From: JAXLSZ01 sp046330315 | Lineage (GTDB): Bacteria; Actinomycetota; Thermoleophilia; Solirubrobacterales; 70-9 | Assembly: GCA_046330315.1 (NCBI GenBank) | Contig: JAXLSZ010000006.1 | Location: 1 to 64,000, forward strand | DNA: 64,000 nucleotides | Direction: 5' to 3' | Shown here: one piece after another, positions 15,126 to 23,517 of the stretch | Layout: each line of letters opens with the position of its first letter | Position numbering within the stretch: position 1 is the stretch's first letter | Position numbers and translations under genes: made by a program | Notes under the pieces: generated by a model | Database searches by the model: none | Told to the model about the DNA's origin: nothing | What the model saw: the letters and a program-made list of their open reading frames with translations, nothing else

Positions 15126-15155
15126 TCCCGGTGCCGGCGAGGGCCGGCACCGGGA
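15126..15155 (+). terminator. Strong hairpin downstream of DUF5679 gene
   Basis: Perfect 13-bp stem TCCCGGTGCCGGC / GCCGGCACCGGGA with a four-base loop, 21 bases past the stop. No T-run follows, as is common for actinobacterial terminators. Confidence 0.6.
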
Positions 15156-15266
15156 GCACCTCCCCGCCGCGGCGCTGCGCCACGGCCCCGCCGGGGCGAG
15201 TCTGAACCCCCGACGCAGGGCCTCCGTATCCCCAGGCGCTTTGGATTGCGCTGGGAACATGGGGCG

Positions 15267-15776
15267 ATGGCACCGGGAGCGCTGAGCCGCGACCGCGACG
15301 TGCGCGAGGCCTACGCGGCCCACGGCGGCGAGCTGTACGGCTTCGCGCTGCGCTCGCTCGGCGACAGCGGGCTCGCCGAGGAGGCCGTGCAGGAAACCTT
15401 CCTGCGCGCCTGGCGGGCCGGCGACCGCTTCGACCCCCAGGTCGGCTCGCTTCGCACCTGGCTGTTCGCGATCCTCCGCAACGTCGTGATCGATCTCTGG
15501 CGTGCCCGTGCGGCTCGCCCGCGGCTCGCCGAGGCCGGCGCCGAGCCCTCGGTGGACCCCCTCGAGGAGGCGCTGCTGGCCTGGCAGGTCGAGGAGGCCC
15601 TGCGCAGGATCGGCGACGAGCACAGACGGGTGCTCGTCGAGACCTATTACCGGGGGCGGCCCTACGCGGAGGTGGCGGCTGAGCTCGGCGTGCCGGTCGG
15701 GACGGTGAAGAGCCGCGTCTACTACGGCCTCCGGGCGCTGCGCAACGCCCTCGAGGAGATGGGCTATGAGAGCTGA
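15267..15776 (+). CDS. ECF RNA polymerase sigma factor
   Basis: 169 residues with region 2 (GGELYGFALRSLGDSGLAEE and QETFLRAWRAG) and region 4 (RRVLVETYYRGRPYAEVAAE then VPVGTVKSRVYYGLRALR), and no region 3, as in ECF sigma factors. The YYRGR helix resembles the SigK/SigL-like actinobacterial group. ATG 15267 is chosen; a TTG 21 bases upstream is in frame. Its 3' end overlaps the anti-sigma gene by 11 bases. The unit probably autoregulates: a GAAC-like box near 15203 and CGTA near 15224-15230 are a possible ECF promoter, weakly supported. Confidence 0.92.
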   Translation: MAPGALSRDRDVREAYAAHGGELYGFALRSLGDSGLAEEAVQETFLRAWRAGDRFDPQVGSLRTWLFAILRNVVIDLWRARAARPRLAEAGAEPSVDPLEEALLAWQVEEALRRIGDEHRRVLVETYYRGRPYAEVAAELGVPVGTVKSRVYYGLRALRNALEEMGYES

Positions 15777-16482
15777 GAGCTGCCGCGATTGGCGCGAATC
15801 GCTGGGCGCCTACGCGCTCGGCCGGCTCGAGCCCGGCGAGCGGACCGCCCTGGAAGCGCACCTGGAGGGCTGCGAGACCTGCCGGTCCGAGCTTGCGGCG
15901 ATCTCCGAGGTGGCCGCGCTGATGCCGCTCGCCGACCTGGCACGCATCGAGGAGGCCCCGGCCCCTCCCCGCCGCCTGGGCGAGCGGGTGCGGATGCGCG
16001 TGGCGACCGAGGGGCGCCGCAGACGGCGGAATCGGCGGGTCGTCCTCGGACTTTCCCTCGGTGGGGTCGCGGCGGCGGCCGCGGCGCTCCTCATCGCGGT
16101 CCTTCCCTCCGGGTCGCCCGAGCCTGGCCAGCGGGTGGACTTCACCGGCCTGCCCGGCGGCGTGCGAATCGCCGCGACCCTGGAGCCCCGATCCTTCGGC
16201 ACCGAGATCAGAATGGACGTGAGCGGCATCCGCTCCGGGACGCTCTGCCGGGTCTTCCTGCGCCGCCGCGACGGCACCCCGGTGTCTGCCGGGAGCTTCC
16301 GCTACCGCTACGGCGGCGACTACGAGGCAACTCTCAGCGCCGCGCTCGACCTCTCCCGCGCCCGGGCGGTCGGCGTCCACGCCGGGCGCCGCACCTTCGT
16401 CGAGCCGCTGGGCCGCCCCGCGAGGGCCGCGCTACCGACCACGCCAAGAGCAAAGGAGCCCGCATGGGCCCAGACCGCATGA
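15766..16482 (+). CDS. Zinc-finger anti-sigma factor, membrane anchored
   Basis: 238 residues. The N-terminal anti-sigma domain has the ZAS signature, with His and two Cys in EAHLEGCETCRSE, plus an earlier Cys in ESCRDWRE. One membrane segment follows (VVLGLSLGGVAAAAAALLIAVL), then an extracytoplasmic domain of about 120 residues with a beta-sandwich-like pattern (FGTEIRMDVSGIRSG, TLCRVFLRRRDGTPVSAG). It would hold the cognate sigma factor at the membrane until a signal reaches the outer domain. Start overlaps the sigma gene stop, giving translational coupling. Confidence 0.92.
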   Translation: MRAESCRDWRESLGAYALGRLEPGERTALEAHLEGCETCRSELAAISEVAALMPLADLARIEEAPAPPRRLGERVRMRVATEGRRRRRNRRVVLGLSLGGVAAAAAALLIAVLPSGSPEPGQRVDFTGLPGGVRIAATLEPRSFGTEIRMDVSGIRSGTLCRVFLRRRDGTPVSAGSFRYRYGGDYEATLSAALDLSRARAVGVHAGRRTFVEPLGRPARAALPTTPRAKEPAWAQTA

Positions 16483-17036
16483 GCGCTCCCAGGACACGGA
16501 TCGCGCTGCCGGCCGCGCTCGCGGCCGCGCTCGCCCTGGCGATCGCCGGCTGCGGCTCGGGCGGTGGCTCGTCCTCCGCGTCCTCCTCCGGAGGCGGTTA
16601 CTCCTACGGAAACTCGGCGCAGCCCCGCTACGGCTCCGACACCGCCGGCGCCCAGAGCTCGCAGGGCGGCGGGGCGGGGGTCGTTGCGGTGGCGGACAAC
16701 CCGAAACTCGGCAGGATCGTCGTCGACGCCAAGGGTTTCACCCTCTATGACTTCAGGAAGGACAAGGGAGGGAAGTCGGCCTGCGACGGAGCCTGCGCGA
16801 AGGCCTGGCCGCCGCTGCTGAGCTCGGGGGCGCCCGTCGCCAAGGGCGGCGCCGAGGCCTCGAAGCTCGGTACCACCAAGCGCAACGACGGCACCACCCA
16901 GGTCACCTACGCGGACCACCCGCTCTACACCTACGTCGCCGACCGCAAGCCCGGTGAGGCGAGGGGCGACGACGTCACCTCCTTCGGGGCGCAGTGGTAC
17001 GCGCTGACCCCGGCCGGCGAGGAGGCCGGCGACTGA
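16464..17036 (+). CDS. Lipoprotein with PF03640-type repeats
   Basis: 190 residues. ATG 16464 sits five bases after AAAGGAG and overlaps the anti-sigma gene by 19 bases. The signal peptide ends in a lipobox (LALAIAGC), followed by a Gly/Ser linker. The mature domain has two copies of the secreted repeat: GRIVVDAKGFTLYDFRKD with SACDGACAKAWPPLL, and VTYADHPLYTYVADRKPGE with GAQWYALTPAG. Linkage to the sigma and anti-sigma genes implies it is a target or a sensor partner of the same envelope response. The C-A-K-A-W-P-P motif is the family hallmark; its function is not established. Confidence 0.9.
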   Translation: MGPDRMSAPRTRIALPAALAAALALAIAGCGSGGGSSSASSSGGGYSYGNSAQPRYGSDTAGAQSSQGGGAGVVAVADNPKLGRIVVDAKGFTLYDFRKDKGGKSACDGACAKAWPPLLSSGAPVAKGGAEASKLGTTKRNDGTTQVTYADHPLYTYVADRKPGEARGDDVTSFGAQWYALTPAGEEAGD

Positions 17037-17048
17037 CCTCCCTCCCCG

Positions 17049-17097
17049 GACGTGGGACCTCTAATCGTTGACCTGCGCGGTCAAGAGGTCCCACGTC
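17049..17097. repeat. Family A palindrome, copy A2
   Basis: Perfect 14-bp arms GACGTGGGACCTCT (17049-17062) and AGAGGTCCCACGTC (17084-17097), 21-base loop beginning AATCGTTGACC. Starts 13 bases after the lipoprotein stop. Confidence 0.92.
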
Positions 17098-17122
17098 GAT
17101 CGGGCGCAGTCGGTGCCAGTGG

Positions 17123-17166
17123 GTGGGACCTCTAATCGGTCGCCTGGAGGGGGTTAGAGGTCCCAC
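17123..17166. repeat. Family A palindrome, copy A3
   Basis: Perfect 11-bp arms GTGGGACCTCT (17123-17133) and AGAGGTCCCAC (17156-17166), 22-base loop beginning AATCGG. Lies 38 bases past the stop of the convergent marR gene; A2 and A3 together fill this convergent junction. Confidence 0.92.
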
Positions 17167-17203
17167 GTCGGGAAGGGGGTGGGCGGGAGGGCTGGCGGCT
17201 GGC

Positions 17204-17659
17204 TCAGCGGAACTGCTGGTCGCGAACGGCCCGCCCCAGGGTCTCGATCAGGCGGCGACGGTCGCGCTCGGAGAGCGCGAGCAGCCAGTCAGGCGGCTCC
17301 GCAGCGGCCTCCATCATCCGGGCCCGCAGCCTGCGGCCCCGGGAGGTGAGGGCGATCAGCTTCACCCGCCGGTCGCCGGGGTCGGGCCGCCGCTCCACTA
17401 GGCCCTTGGCCTCGAGGGCGTCGGCGAGGCCGGTGACGTTGGAGTTGTCGCAGCGCAGCAACCCGGCCACCTCGCTCATCGAGCGGGGCTGCTCGAGGGC
17501 CCGGAGCATCCCGAAGGAGGGAGGGCGCAGGTCGAACTCGCGGGCAATCTCGACGAAGGGCGGAGGCCCGGAGTAGACAAGCCGCGAGAGCAGGCCCCAG
17601 GCCTCCCTGGCGCTGCCGTCGCCCTTGCCGGTCCCGCCCGTCGCGCCCGTCGCTGCCAC
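17204..17659 (-). CDS. MarR-family transcriptional regulator
   Basis: 151 residues from GTG 17659, preceded by a TGGGAG ribosome-like site. The winged helix is SMSEVAGLLRCDNSNVTGLADALEAKGLVERR with wing PDPGDRRVKLIALTSRG. An in-frame TTG at 17701 would reach into the AT-rich divergent promoter, so I prefer the GTG. It is divergent from a three-gene ABC-2 exporter with 53 bases between starts, so it very likely represses that exporter and responds to its substrate. Confidence 0.87.
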   Translation of the reverse strand: MAATGATGGTGKGDGSAREAWGLLSRLVYSGPPPFVEIAREFDLRPPSFGMLRALEQPRSMSEVAGLLRCDNSNVTGLADALEAKGLVERRPDPGDRRVKLIALTSRGRRLRARMMEAAAEPPDWLLALSERDRRRLIETLGRAVRDQQFR

Positions 17660-17712
17660 GCGACGATGATACTCCCAAATGTCAATATTCGATAGTCTCA
17701 ACTTTCCCTGGA
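17660..17712. promoter_or_regulatory. Divergent marR / ABC exporter control region
   Basis: An AT-rich island in GC-rich sequence. On the plus strand TAGTCT at 17692-17697 could be a -10 box only about 16 bases before the ATG, giving a very short leader. No ribosome site is visible before the ATP-binding gene, consistent with leaderless or near-leaderless initiation. Confidence 0.4.
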
Positions 17713-18783
17713 ATGCCCCCCTCCTCCCACTCCCCCGCCGGCACCGGTCCGGACCCGTCGGCCCCCGAACGACGCGCCGGCCCCGCCACCGAGCCGGCCA
17801 CCGCGAGGGGCATCGAGACCGAGGGCCTGGTCCGCGAGTTCCGCAACGGGCCGCGCGCCGTGGACGGGATCGACATCGCGGTCGCCGAGGGCGAGATCTA
17901 CGGCTTCCTCGGCCCCAACGGGGCAGGCAAGTCCACGACGGTTCTGATGCTCACCACCCTGCTGCCGCCGACCTCGGGCAGCGCCCGCGTGGCCGGGTTC
18001 GACATCGTCCGCGAGGGACCCCGGGTGCGGGGGGCGATCGGCGCCGCCCTGCAAGAGGCCGCGCTCGACCCCCTGCTGACCGGCCGCGAGCACATGAGGC
18101 TGCAGACCGCCCTGCACGGGCTGCCCCGCGCCGAGCGGGCCGCCCGCAGCGGCGAGCTGCTCGAGCGCGTCGGGCTCGCCGACGCCGCCGACCGCAAGGT
18201 CGGGGGCTATTCGGGCGGGATGAAGCGGCGGCTCGACCTCGCGCTGGCCCTCGTCCACCGTCCCCGCATCCTCTTCCTCGACGAACCGACCACCGGCCTT
18301 GACGTGCAGAGCCGCACGGCGCTGTGGGACGAGGTGGCCCGGCTGGCCTCCGAGGAGGGCGTCACCGTCTTCCTCACCACCCAGTACCTCGAGGAGGCCG
18401 ACGCGCTCGCCGCTCGGGTGGGGATCATCGACCACGGTCACCTGGTCGCCGAGGGCACCCCGGCCGAGCTGAAGGCCGAGATCGGCCGGCCCACGGTCGA
18501 GGTGATCCCCCGGGACCCGAGCAGGCGCGAGGCCGTATCGGCGGTGCTGGGCCGCTTCGGCGAGCCGGCGGCGGCGAAGCCCCACGCCGTCGCCGCCCGG
18601 CTTGGCGGCGGCGAGGCGGACCTCGCCGAGGTGGTTCGGGCCCTCGACGGAGCGGGCCTGGCGATCGAGAACCTGCAGCTCCACGCTCCCTCGCTCGACG
18701 ACGTCTTCCTCGCCAAGACCGGCCGCACCCTGGAGGGAGCCGGAGAGGAAGGCGAGACCCCGCCCGGGGGCGAGGCCCGGTGA
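17713..18783 (+). CDS. ABC-2 exporter ATP-binding protein (DrrA type)
   Basis: 356 residues. Walker A GPNGAGKST is at residues 67-75, signature YSGGM at 166-170, and Walker B ILFLDEPTTGLD at 186-197. The C-terminal domain of about 100 residues (after IIDHGHLVAEGTPAELK) is the extension typical of DrrA-like drug and lipid exporters. The Pro/Ala-rich first 33 residues are unusual and may be untranslated if a later start is used, but no better start is visible. It powers the two permeases that follow in coupled order. Confidence 0.92.
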   Translation: MPPSSHSPAGTGPDPSAPERRAGPATEPATARGIETEGLVREFRNGPRAVDGIDIAVAEGEIYGFLGPNGAGKSTTVLMLTTLLPPTSGSARVAGFDIVREGPRVRGAIGAALQEAALDPLLTGREHMRLQTALHGLPRAERAARSGELLERVGLADAADRKVGGYSGGMKRRLDLALALVHRPRILFLDEPTTGLDVQSRTALWDEVARLASEEGVTVFLTTQYLEEADALAARVGIIDHGHLVAEGTPAELKAEIGRPTVEVIPRDPSRREAVSAVLGRFGEPAAAKPHAVAARLGGGEADLAEVVRALDGAGLAIENLQLHAPSLDDVFLAKTGRTLEGAGEEGETPPGGEAR

Positions 18784-19559
18784 ACTCCGCCCTCTCCGCC
18801 CAGGTCGGCGAGCTGGCCAGGCGCTCGGTGATGCGCACGCTCCGCCAGCCGGCCCATCTGGTCCCCGCACTGGTCTTCCCCCTCTTCCTGCTCGCCGTGA
18901 ACTCGAGCGGACTCTCCAGGGCCGCACAGCTTCCGGGCTTCCCGACCGACTCCTACCTGACCTTCGCGCTCGCGGTCCCCTTCCTCCAGGGCGCGCTCTT
19001 CTCGGTGCTCAACACCGGCACCGACCTCGCCCGCGACATCGAGACCGGGTTCCTCAACCGGCTGGCGCTCACCCCCCTTCGCGGCGCCGCGCTGCTCACC
19101 GGTCTGCTCGCCGGGGCGGCCGTCCTCGGCCTGATCGGCGCGGCCACCTACCTCGCCGTCGGCCTGATCTTCGGCGCCGAGTTCACGACAGGCCTGGCGG
19201 GCGTGGCGGTGATCGTCGCCCTCTCGGTGCTGATCACGGTCGGCTTCGGGGCCATCGGCCTGTTCGCCGCCCTGCGGACCGGGACCGGCGAGGCGGTGCA
19301 GAGCCTGTTCCCGGTCTTCTTCGTCTTCCTCTTCATCTCCTCGATGGCGCTCCCCCGCGACCTGATCCAGACCGACTGGTTCCGCGAGGTCGCCACCTAC
19401 AACCCGGTCTCCTACATGCTGGAGGCGATCCGCTCCCTGCTGATCACCGGATGGGATCCCGAGGCCCTGGCGATGGGATTCGGCGTCGCCGCCGCGATCC
19501 TCGTGGCGGGGATGGTCGCCGCGAGCCTCTCGCTGCGGACGAGACTGGTGCGGACGTGA
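18780..19559 (+). CDS. ABC-2 type permease, subunit 1
   Basis: 259 residues. GTG 18780 overlaps the ATPase stop by four bases (GTGA). About six membrane segments; the sequence LNTGTDLARDIETGFLNRLALTPLRGAALLTG is the conserved cytoplasmic coupling region of DrrB-like permeases, and the C-terminal SMALPRDLIQTDWFREVATYNPVSYMLEAIR is the usual ABC-2 signature. Probably forms a heterodimer with the next gene's product. Confidence 0.9.
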   Translation: MNSALSAQVGELARRSVMRTLRQPAHLVPALVFPLFLLAVNSSGLSRAAQLPGFPTDSYLTFALAVPFLQGALFSVLNTGTDLARDIETGFLNRLALTPLRGAALLTGLLAGAAVLGLIGAATYLAVGLIFGAEFTTGLAGVAVIVALSVLITVGFGAIGLFAALRTGTGEAVQSLFPVFFVFLFISSMALPRDLIQTDWFREVATYNPVSYMLEAIRSLLITGWDPEALAMGFGVAAAILVAGMVAASLSLRTRLVRT

Positions 19560-20332
19560 ACCTGGCGGCATCTCGCTCCGTGGCCCTGGCGGTCGCCTGG
19601 CGGGGGGTCCACAACTTTCTCGTCAACCCGGCCTTCCTCGCCCCGGCGATCGTCTTCCCCCTCTTCTTCTTCGCGGCCTTCGCGGGCGGGCTCTCAACCG
19701 TCAGCCGGGTGCCGGACTTCAACTTCCCCTCCGGGTACACGGCCTTCCAGTTCGTCTTCGTCCTGCTCCAGTCGGCGGCCTTCGGCGGCGTCTTCACCGG
19801 CTTCGCGATAGCCCGCGACTTCGAGACGGGGTTCTCGGGCCGCTTCATGCTGGCGGCGCCCAATCGCGGCGCGATCGTGGCCGGCTACGCGATCGCGGCG
19901 CTGGCTCGGGCGCTGGTCACCTGGACCGTGCTGGCGATCGTCGCGGCGGTCGCCGGGATGCAGGTGGGCGGGGGCGGCGTGGACCTCTTCGGCCTCTTCG
20001 GCCTCGCCGTGCTCGTCAACGTCGCCGCGACGCTGTGGGCCAGCGGCGTGGCGATGCGGGTGCGCTCGATCCAGGGCGGCCCGCTGATCCAGCTTCCCGT
20101 GTTCCTCGTCCTCTTCCTGGCCCCGGTCTACGTGCCCCTGGACCTGCTCTCGGGGTGGATGTCGGCGGCGGCCTCGGTCAACCCCGCGACGGTGCTGCTG
20201 GAGGCCGGGCGGGGCCTGATCTCGGGCGAGCCGACCCTGGTCCTCGCGGCATTCGCGATCGCCCTCGGCCTGATCGGCGTCTTCGCCCTCTGGGCCCGCG
20301 GCGGGATGCGAAGCGCCGAGTCGGCCGGCTGA
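19556..20332 (+). CDS. ABC-2 type permease, subunit 2
   Basis: 258 residues. GTG 19556 overlaps the previous stop by four bases. Same architecture as subunit 1: GFAIARDFETGFSGRFMLAAPNRGAIVAGY is the coupling region and NPATVLLEAGRGLISG sits where subunit 1 has NPVSYMLEAIRSLL. Two different permeases point to a heteromeric exporter of a hydrophobic compound. The last codons (SAESAG) lie within the first unit of a tandem repeat array that extends past the stop. Confidence 0.9.
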   Translation: MNLAASRSVALAVAWRGVHNFLVNPAFLAPAIVFPLFFFAAFAGGLSTVSRVPDFNFPSGYTAFQFVFVLLQSAAFGGVFTGFAIARDFETGFSGRFMLAAPNRGAIVAGYAIAALARALVTWTVLAIVAAVAGMQVGGGGVDLFGLFGLAVLVNVAATLWASGVAMRVRSIQGGPLIQLPVFLVLFLAPVYVPLDLLSGWMSAAASVNPATVLLEAGRGLISGEPTLVLAAFAIALGLIGVFALWARGGMRSAESAG

Positions 20333-20446
20333 GCGGGTCCTGCGCCGATCCGGCCGGCTGAGCGGGTCCTGCGCCGATCCGGCCGGCTGAGCGGGGGTCC
20401 CGCGCCGAGTCGGCCGGGCGGGGACCGGCGCCGATCCGGCGGCCGG
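20313..20446. repeat. 29-bp tandem repeats across a stop codon
   Basis: Units begin with GCGCCGAG or GCGCCGAT at 20313, 20342, 20371, 20402 and 20428; the first two are 29 bp, later ones diverge in length. The first unit contains the last codons and stop of the permease gene, so the array looks like repeated copying of the gene's 3' end. Confidence 0.8.
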
Positions 20447-20516
20447 CCCGTCCCGGGGAGAGCCAGCCCTGGGTTGGCGCAACTCCCACTTGACAACGGG
20501 GTTTAGGATTGTCGAG

Positions 20517-22166
20517 ATGCTCGTCCGGCGTTCGCGAACCATCGCCGCCGCAATGGCCGCCGCCCTGCTGGGCGCCCTGGCCGCGGCCCCGACCGCCCCG
20601 GCCGCCGAGCAGGGGTTCCGCTACGGGGTCGTGGCGGCCGACGTCAACCAGAACTCGGCGATCCTCTGGGCGCGTGCAAACGGCACCGGCACGGCCCTCG
20701 CCCAGGTCTCGCGGAGCAAGCGCTTCGGGCGCTGCGACGTCAAGCGCGCCCCGGGGCGGCTGAAGGCGCAGGTCTCGGCCAACAACGACAAGACCGTCCA
20801 GAAGCGGATCGGGGGCCTGCGCCCCGGCACCGCGTACCACTACCGCTGGTGCATGAGTGGGGGCCGCCACAGCTCCACCGGCAGCTTCGAGACCGCCCCC
20901 GCTCCCAACCAGGCCAGGACGATCCGCTTCGCCGTCTCCGGTGACCAGGACGCGCTGCCCGAGCCCGGCAAGACGGCGCCCTACTGGAACAGGTTCCAGA
21001 TCTGGAACCGGATCGCCGGCCAGCACAACGACTTCAACGTGCTGATGGGCGACACGATCTACTCCGACACCGAGGTGCCGGGCCACGGGTTGGGCGACGT
21101 CGCCCTGACCGTTCCCCAGAAGTGGCGGAAGTACAAGATCAACCTCGGACAGAAGCCCTGGGTGAGGGCGCGCAGCTCCGCCTCCTACTACGCGCACTGG
21201 GACGATCACGAGTTCATCAACGACTTCTCGAAGTACGAGAACTCCTTCCCGCTGAGCGTCGGCACCGTGAACATCAACGGCAAGACGCTCTACGAGCGGG
21301 GCGTCAAGGCCTTCCGCAACTACAACCCCGTCACCTACAACTCCAAGACCGGGATCTACCGCAGCTTCCGCTGGGGCAAGAACCTGGAGATCTTCCTCCT
21401 CGACGAGCGCTCCTTCCGGAGCACCAGCGCCGACTACGGCGGCGCCTGCGACAACCCCGCGGCCAGCGGCAACCCCGACCTCGCGCCAACCGCGCCGCAG
21501 AGCGTGCGCAACGTCTTCGGAGCGCTGATCCCGCCGCTGCTCAACCCGGCGCCGCCGGCCTGCCTGGCGAAGATCGCCGACCCCGACCGCACCATGCTCG
21601 GCGCCACCCAGCTCGCCAAGTTCAAGCACGCGATCAAGAGTTCGAAGGCGACCTTCAAGGTCGTCCTCAACGAGGTGCCGATCCAGCAGTTCTACGCCCT
21701 GCCCTACGACCGCTGGGAGGGTTACGAGGCGGAGCGCCAGAAGGTCCTCACCTTCCTCAAGGACAACGTCAAGAACGTCGTCTTCCTGACCACCGACGAC
21801 CACGCCAACCTGGTCAACGACGCGCGCCTGAAGACGCTGGAGCCGGGCGGGCCGGTGGACTCGGGTATCACCGACATCACCACCGGGCCGATCGCCACCG
21901 AGAACTTCGCCGGTGAGATCGACAACGCGGTCGGCGGCCCCTACGCCGGCGTCGTGCACGACCTCTTCTTCAAGCCGAGCAACCAGGTGGGGATGCGCTG
22001 CGCCGGCATGGACCAGTTCTCCTACGCAGAGGTGACGGTGAGCCGGGACAAGCTGAAGGTGCAGCTGATCGCGCTCGACCAGAACGGCAAGGTTCTGGAC
22101 ACCGCCGACGTCGCCGCCAACCCCGGCGCCCCGGCCTGCGGCCCCTACGTCATCGCCCGCAAATAG
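20517..22166 (+). CDS. phoD: PhoD-like alkaline phosphatase/phosphodiesterase
   Basis: 549 residues. ATG 20517 begins MLVRRSRTIAAAMAAALLGA and a signal peptide ending APAAEQ. An upstream TTG at 20490 is part of a TTGACA box, not a start. The N-terminal domain (NSAILWARANGTG to YHYRWCMSGG) is the beta-sandwich of PhoD. The metallophosphatase part has RFAVSGDQD, NVLMGDTIYSD, HWDDHEFINDF and FLTTDDHANLVN, covering the expected metal ligands. It should release phosphate from esters outside the cell; a phosphate transporter lies 30 kb away. Two Cys pairs in the C-terminal half suggest disulfides. Confidence 0.9.
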   Translation: MLVRRSRTIAAAMAAALLGALAAAPTAPAAEQGFRYGVVAADVNQNSAILWARANGTGTALAQVSRSKRFGRCDVKRAPGRLKAQVSANNDKTVQKRIGGLRPGTAYHYRWCMSGGRHSSTGSFETAPAPNQARTIRFAVSGDQDALPEPGKTAPYWNRFQIWNRIAGQHNDFNVLMGDTIYSDTEVPGHGLGDVALTVPQKWRKYKINLGQKPWVRARSSASYYAHWDDHEFINDFSKYENSFPLSVGTVNINGKTLYERGVKAFRNYNPVTYNSKTGIYRSFRWGKNLEIFLLDERSFRSTSADYGGACDNPAASGNPDLAPTAPQSVRNVFGALIPPLLNPAPPACLAKIADPDRTMLGATQLAKFKHAIKSSKATFKVVLNEVPIQQFYALPYDRWEGYEAERQKVLTFLKDNVKNVVFLTTDDHANLVNDARLKTLEPGGPVDSGITDITTGPIATENFAGEIDNAVGGPYAGVVHDLFFKPSNQVGMRCAGMDQFSYAEVTVSRDKLKVQLIALDQNGKVLDTADVAANPGAPACGPYVIARK

Positions 22167-22171
22167 CGGCC

Positions 22172-22199
22172 GCCCTGCGTGACGGATGTCACGCAGGGC
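22172..22199 (+). terminator. Hairpin terminator after phoD
   Basis: Perfect 12-bp stem GCCCTGCGTGAC / GTCACGCAGGGC with a four-base loop GGAT, five bases past the stop. No T-run. Confidence 0.65.
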
Positions 22200-22241
22200 A
22201 ATCGTGGCCTTCAGCCCCCGGACCCGGCTAGGGTGCCGCGA

Positions 22242-22637
22242 ATGGCGCAGAAGCCGCTGGAGCTGATCCTCGCCCGCAACCTGCTCTCCTCGCTCTCGAC
22301 CCCGGCGTTCCTGGTGGACGAGGGGGGGATCCTGGTCTTCTACAACGAGGCCGCGGGAAGCCTGCTCGGCAAGCGCTGGGAGGAGTTGGGGCGAGTCGGC
22401 CCCGACGAGTGGGGGGCGATCTTCGGGCCCTTCGGCCCCGACGGCGCGCCGATCCCCTACGAGGAGCTGCCGCTGGTCGTCTCCGTGCGGCGAGGGCGCC
22501 CGGCCCACGCCCGCTTCGAGATCCGCTCGGCCGACGGCTCGCGCCACCCGATCGAGGCCTCGGCGTTCCCGATCCTCACAGCGCACGGATCGCGGGGGGC
22601 GATAGCCGTCTTCTGGCCGGTCGAGGGGGAGTCGTGA
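22242..22637 (+). CDS. Stand-alone PAS-domain protein
   Basis: 131 residues from ATG 22242; the protein is a single PAS fold. SLSTPAFLVDEGGILVFYNEAAGSLLGK is the start of a PAS core (strand, helix, strand) and EIRSADGSRHPIEASAFPIL followed by GAIAVFWPVEGES are its last strands. No kinase or output domain is present, so it may sense a ligand for a partner, perhaps the metallo-beta-lactamase-fold protein whose GTG start overlaps its stop by four bases. Confidence 0.82.
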   Translation: MAQKPLELILARNLLSSLSTPAFLVDEGGILVFYNEAAGSLLGKRWEELGRVGPDEWGAIFGPFGPDGAPIPYEELPLVVSVRRGRPAHARFEIRSADGSRHPIEASAFPILTAHGSRGAIAVFWPVEGES

Positions 22638-23506
22638 AGGTCAAGCTCTGGGGCACCAGGGGATCCGTCCCCTCGCCCGGCCCGGAGACGATCCGCTACG
22701 GCGGCAACACCTCCTGCGTCCAGGTGACCCTCTCCGACGGGACCATGCTGGCGCTCGACGCCGGCACCGGCATCCGCAGCCTCGGGCTGGCCCTCGCCGA
22801 GGAGCCGGCGCGGCTCCACATCCTGCTGACCCACCTGCACCTCGACCACATCCAGGGACTGGTCTTCTTCGCACCGGCCTTCTGCCCCCAGACGGAGATC
22901 GTGATCTGGGGGCCGGCGTCCCCCGAGGCCTCGCTGCGCGACCGCATCGCCCGCTACATCTCGGCCCCGCTCTCCCCGGTCGAGGTGCGCGAGCTTCCCT
23001 GCGACGTCTCCTTCCGCCACTGCCCGGAGAGCGAGTGGGAGATCGGGCCGGCCCGGATCCGGGCGGCATCGGTCGCCCACCGCGGCCCCACCCTCGGCTA
23101 CTCGATCACCGACGGCGGCCGGACGCTCGCCTACATCCCCGACCACGAGCCGGCCCTGGGCTCCGACATCCGCCGCCTGGACCCGGAGTGGCTCTCGGGC
23201 TACGAGCTGGCCCACCGGTCCAGCCTGCTGATCCACGACGGCCAGTACTCCGACGAGGAGTACCCCGACCACGTCGGGTGGGGGCACTCCTCGGTCGGGC
23301 AGGCGCTCGAGTTCGCGCGGCGCGTCGAGGCCGCGAGGACGCTGCTGTTCCACCACGACCCCCTCCACTCCGACGACTTCCTCGACGGTCTCGGGGCAGA
23401 GGCGGCGCAGCGCTGGGCGGAGTCGGGGGGCGAGGCCGGGGACGTCGAGCTGGCGGTCGAGCGCGCCTGCTTCGAGCTGGCGCCCGGGGTTCCCGCCGGC
23501 GGGTAG
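22634..23506 (+). CDS. Metallo-beta-lactamase-fold hydrolase
   Basis: 290 residues. The N-terminus KVKLWGTRGSVPSPGPETIRYGGNTSCVQV and the zinc motif LTHLHLDHIQGL place it in the lactamase_B_2 group with RNase Z- and PhnP-like phosphodiesterases. Further ligands are in SVAHRGPTLGYSI, YIPDHEP and LFHHDPLHSDD. GTG 22634 is coupled to the PAS gene. The pairing of a lone PAS domain with this hydrolase recalls two-gene signalling modules in which a phosphodiesterase is sensor-controlled; that link is inference. Confidence 0.88.
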   Translation: MKVKLWGTRGSVPSPGPETIRYGGNTSCVQVTLSDGTMLALDAGTGIRSLGLALAEEPARLHILLTHLHLDHIQGLVFFAPAFCPQTEIVIWGPASPEASLRDRIARYISAPLSPVEVRELPCDVSFRHCPESEWEIGPARIRAASVAHRGPTLGYSITDGGRTLAYIPDHEPALGSDIRRLDPEWLSGYELAHRSSLLIHDGQYSDEEYPDHVGWGHSSVGQALEFARRVEAARTLLFHHDPLHSDDFLDGLGAEAAQRWAESGGEAGDVELAVERACFELAPGVPAGG

Positions 23507-23517
23507 TCTGACCTGGG

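Noticed and set aside
20490..20516. TTG at 20490 as the phoD start
   Set aside because: The TTG is part of TTGACA, and the signal peptide reads best from the ATG at 20517.
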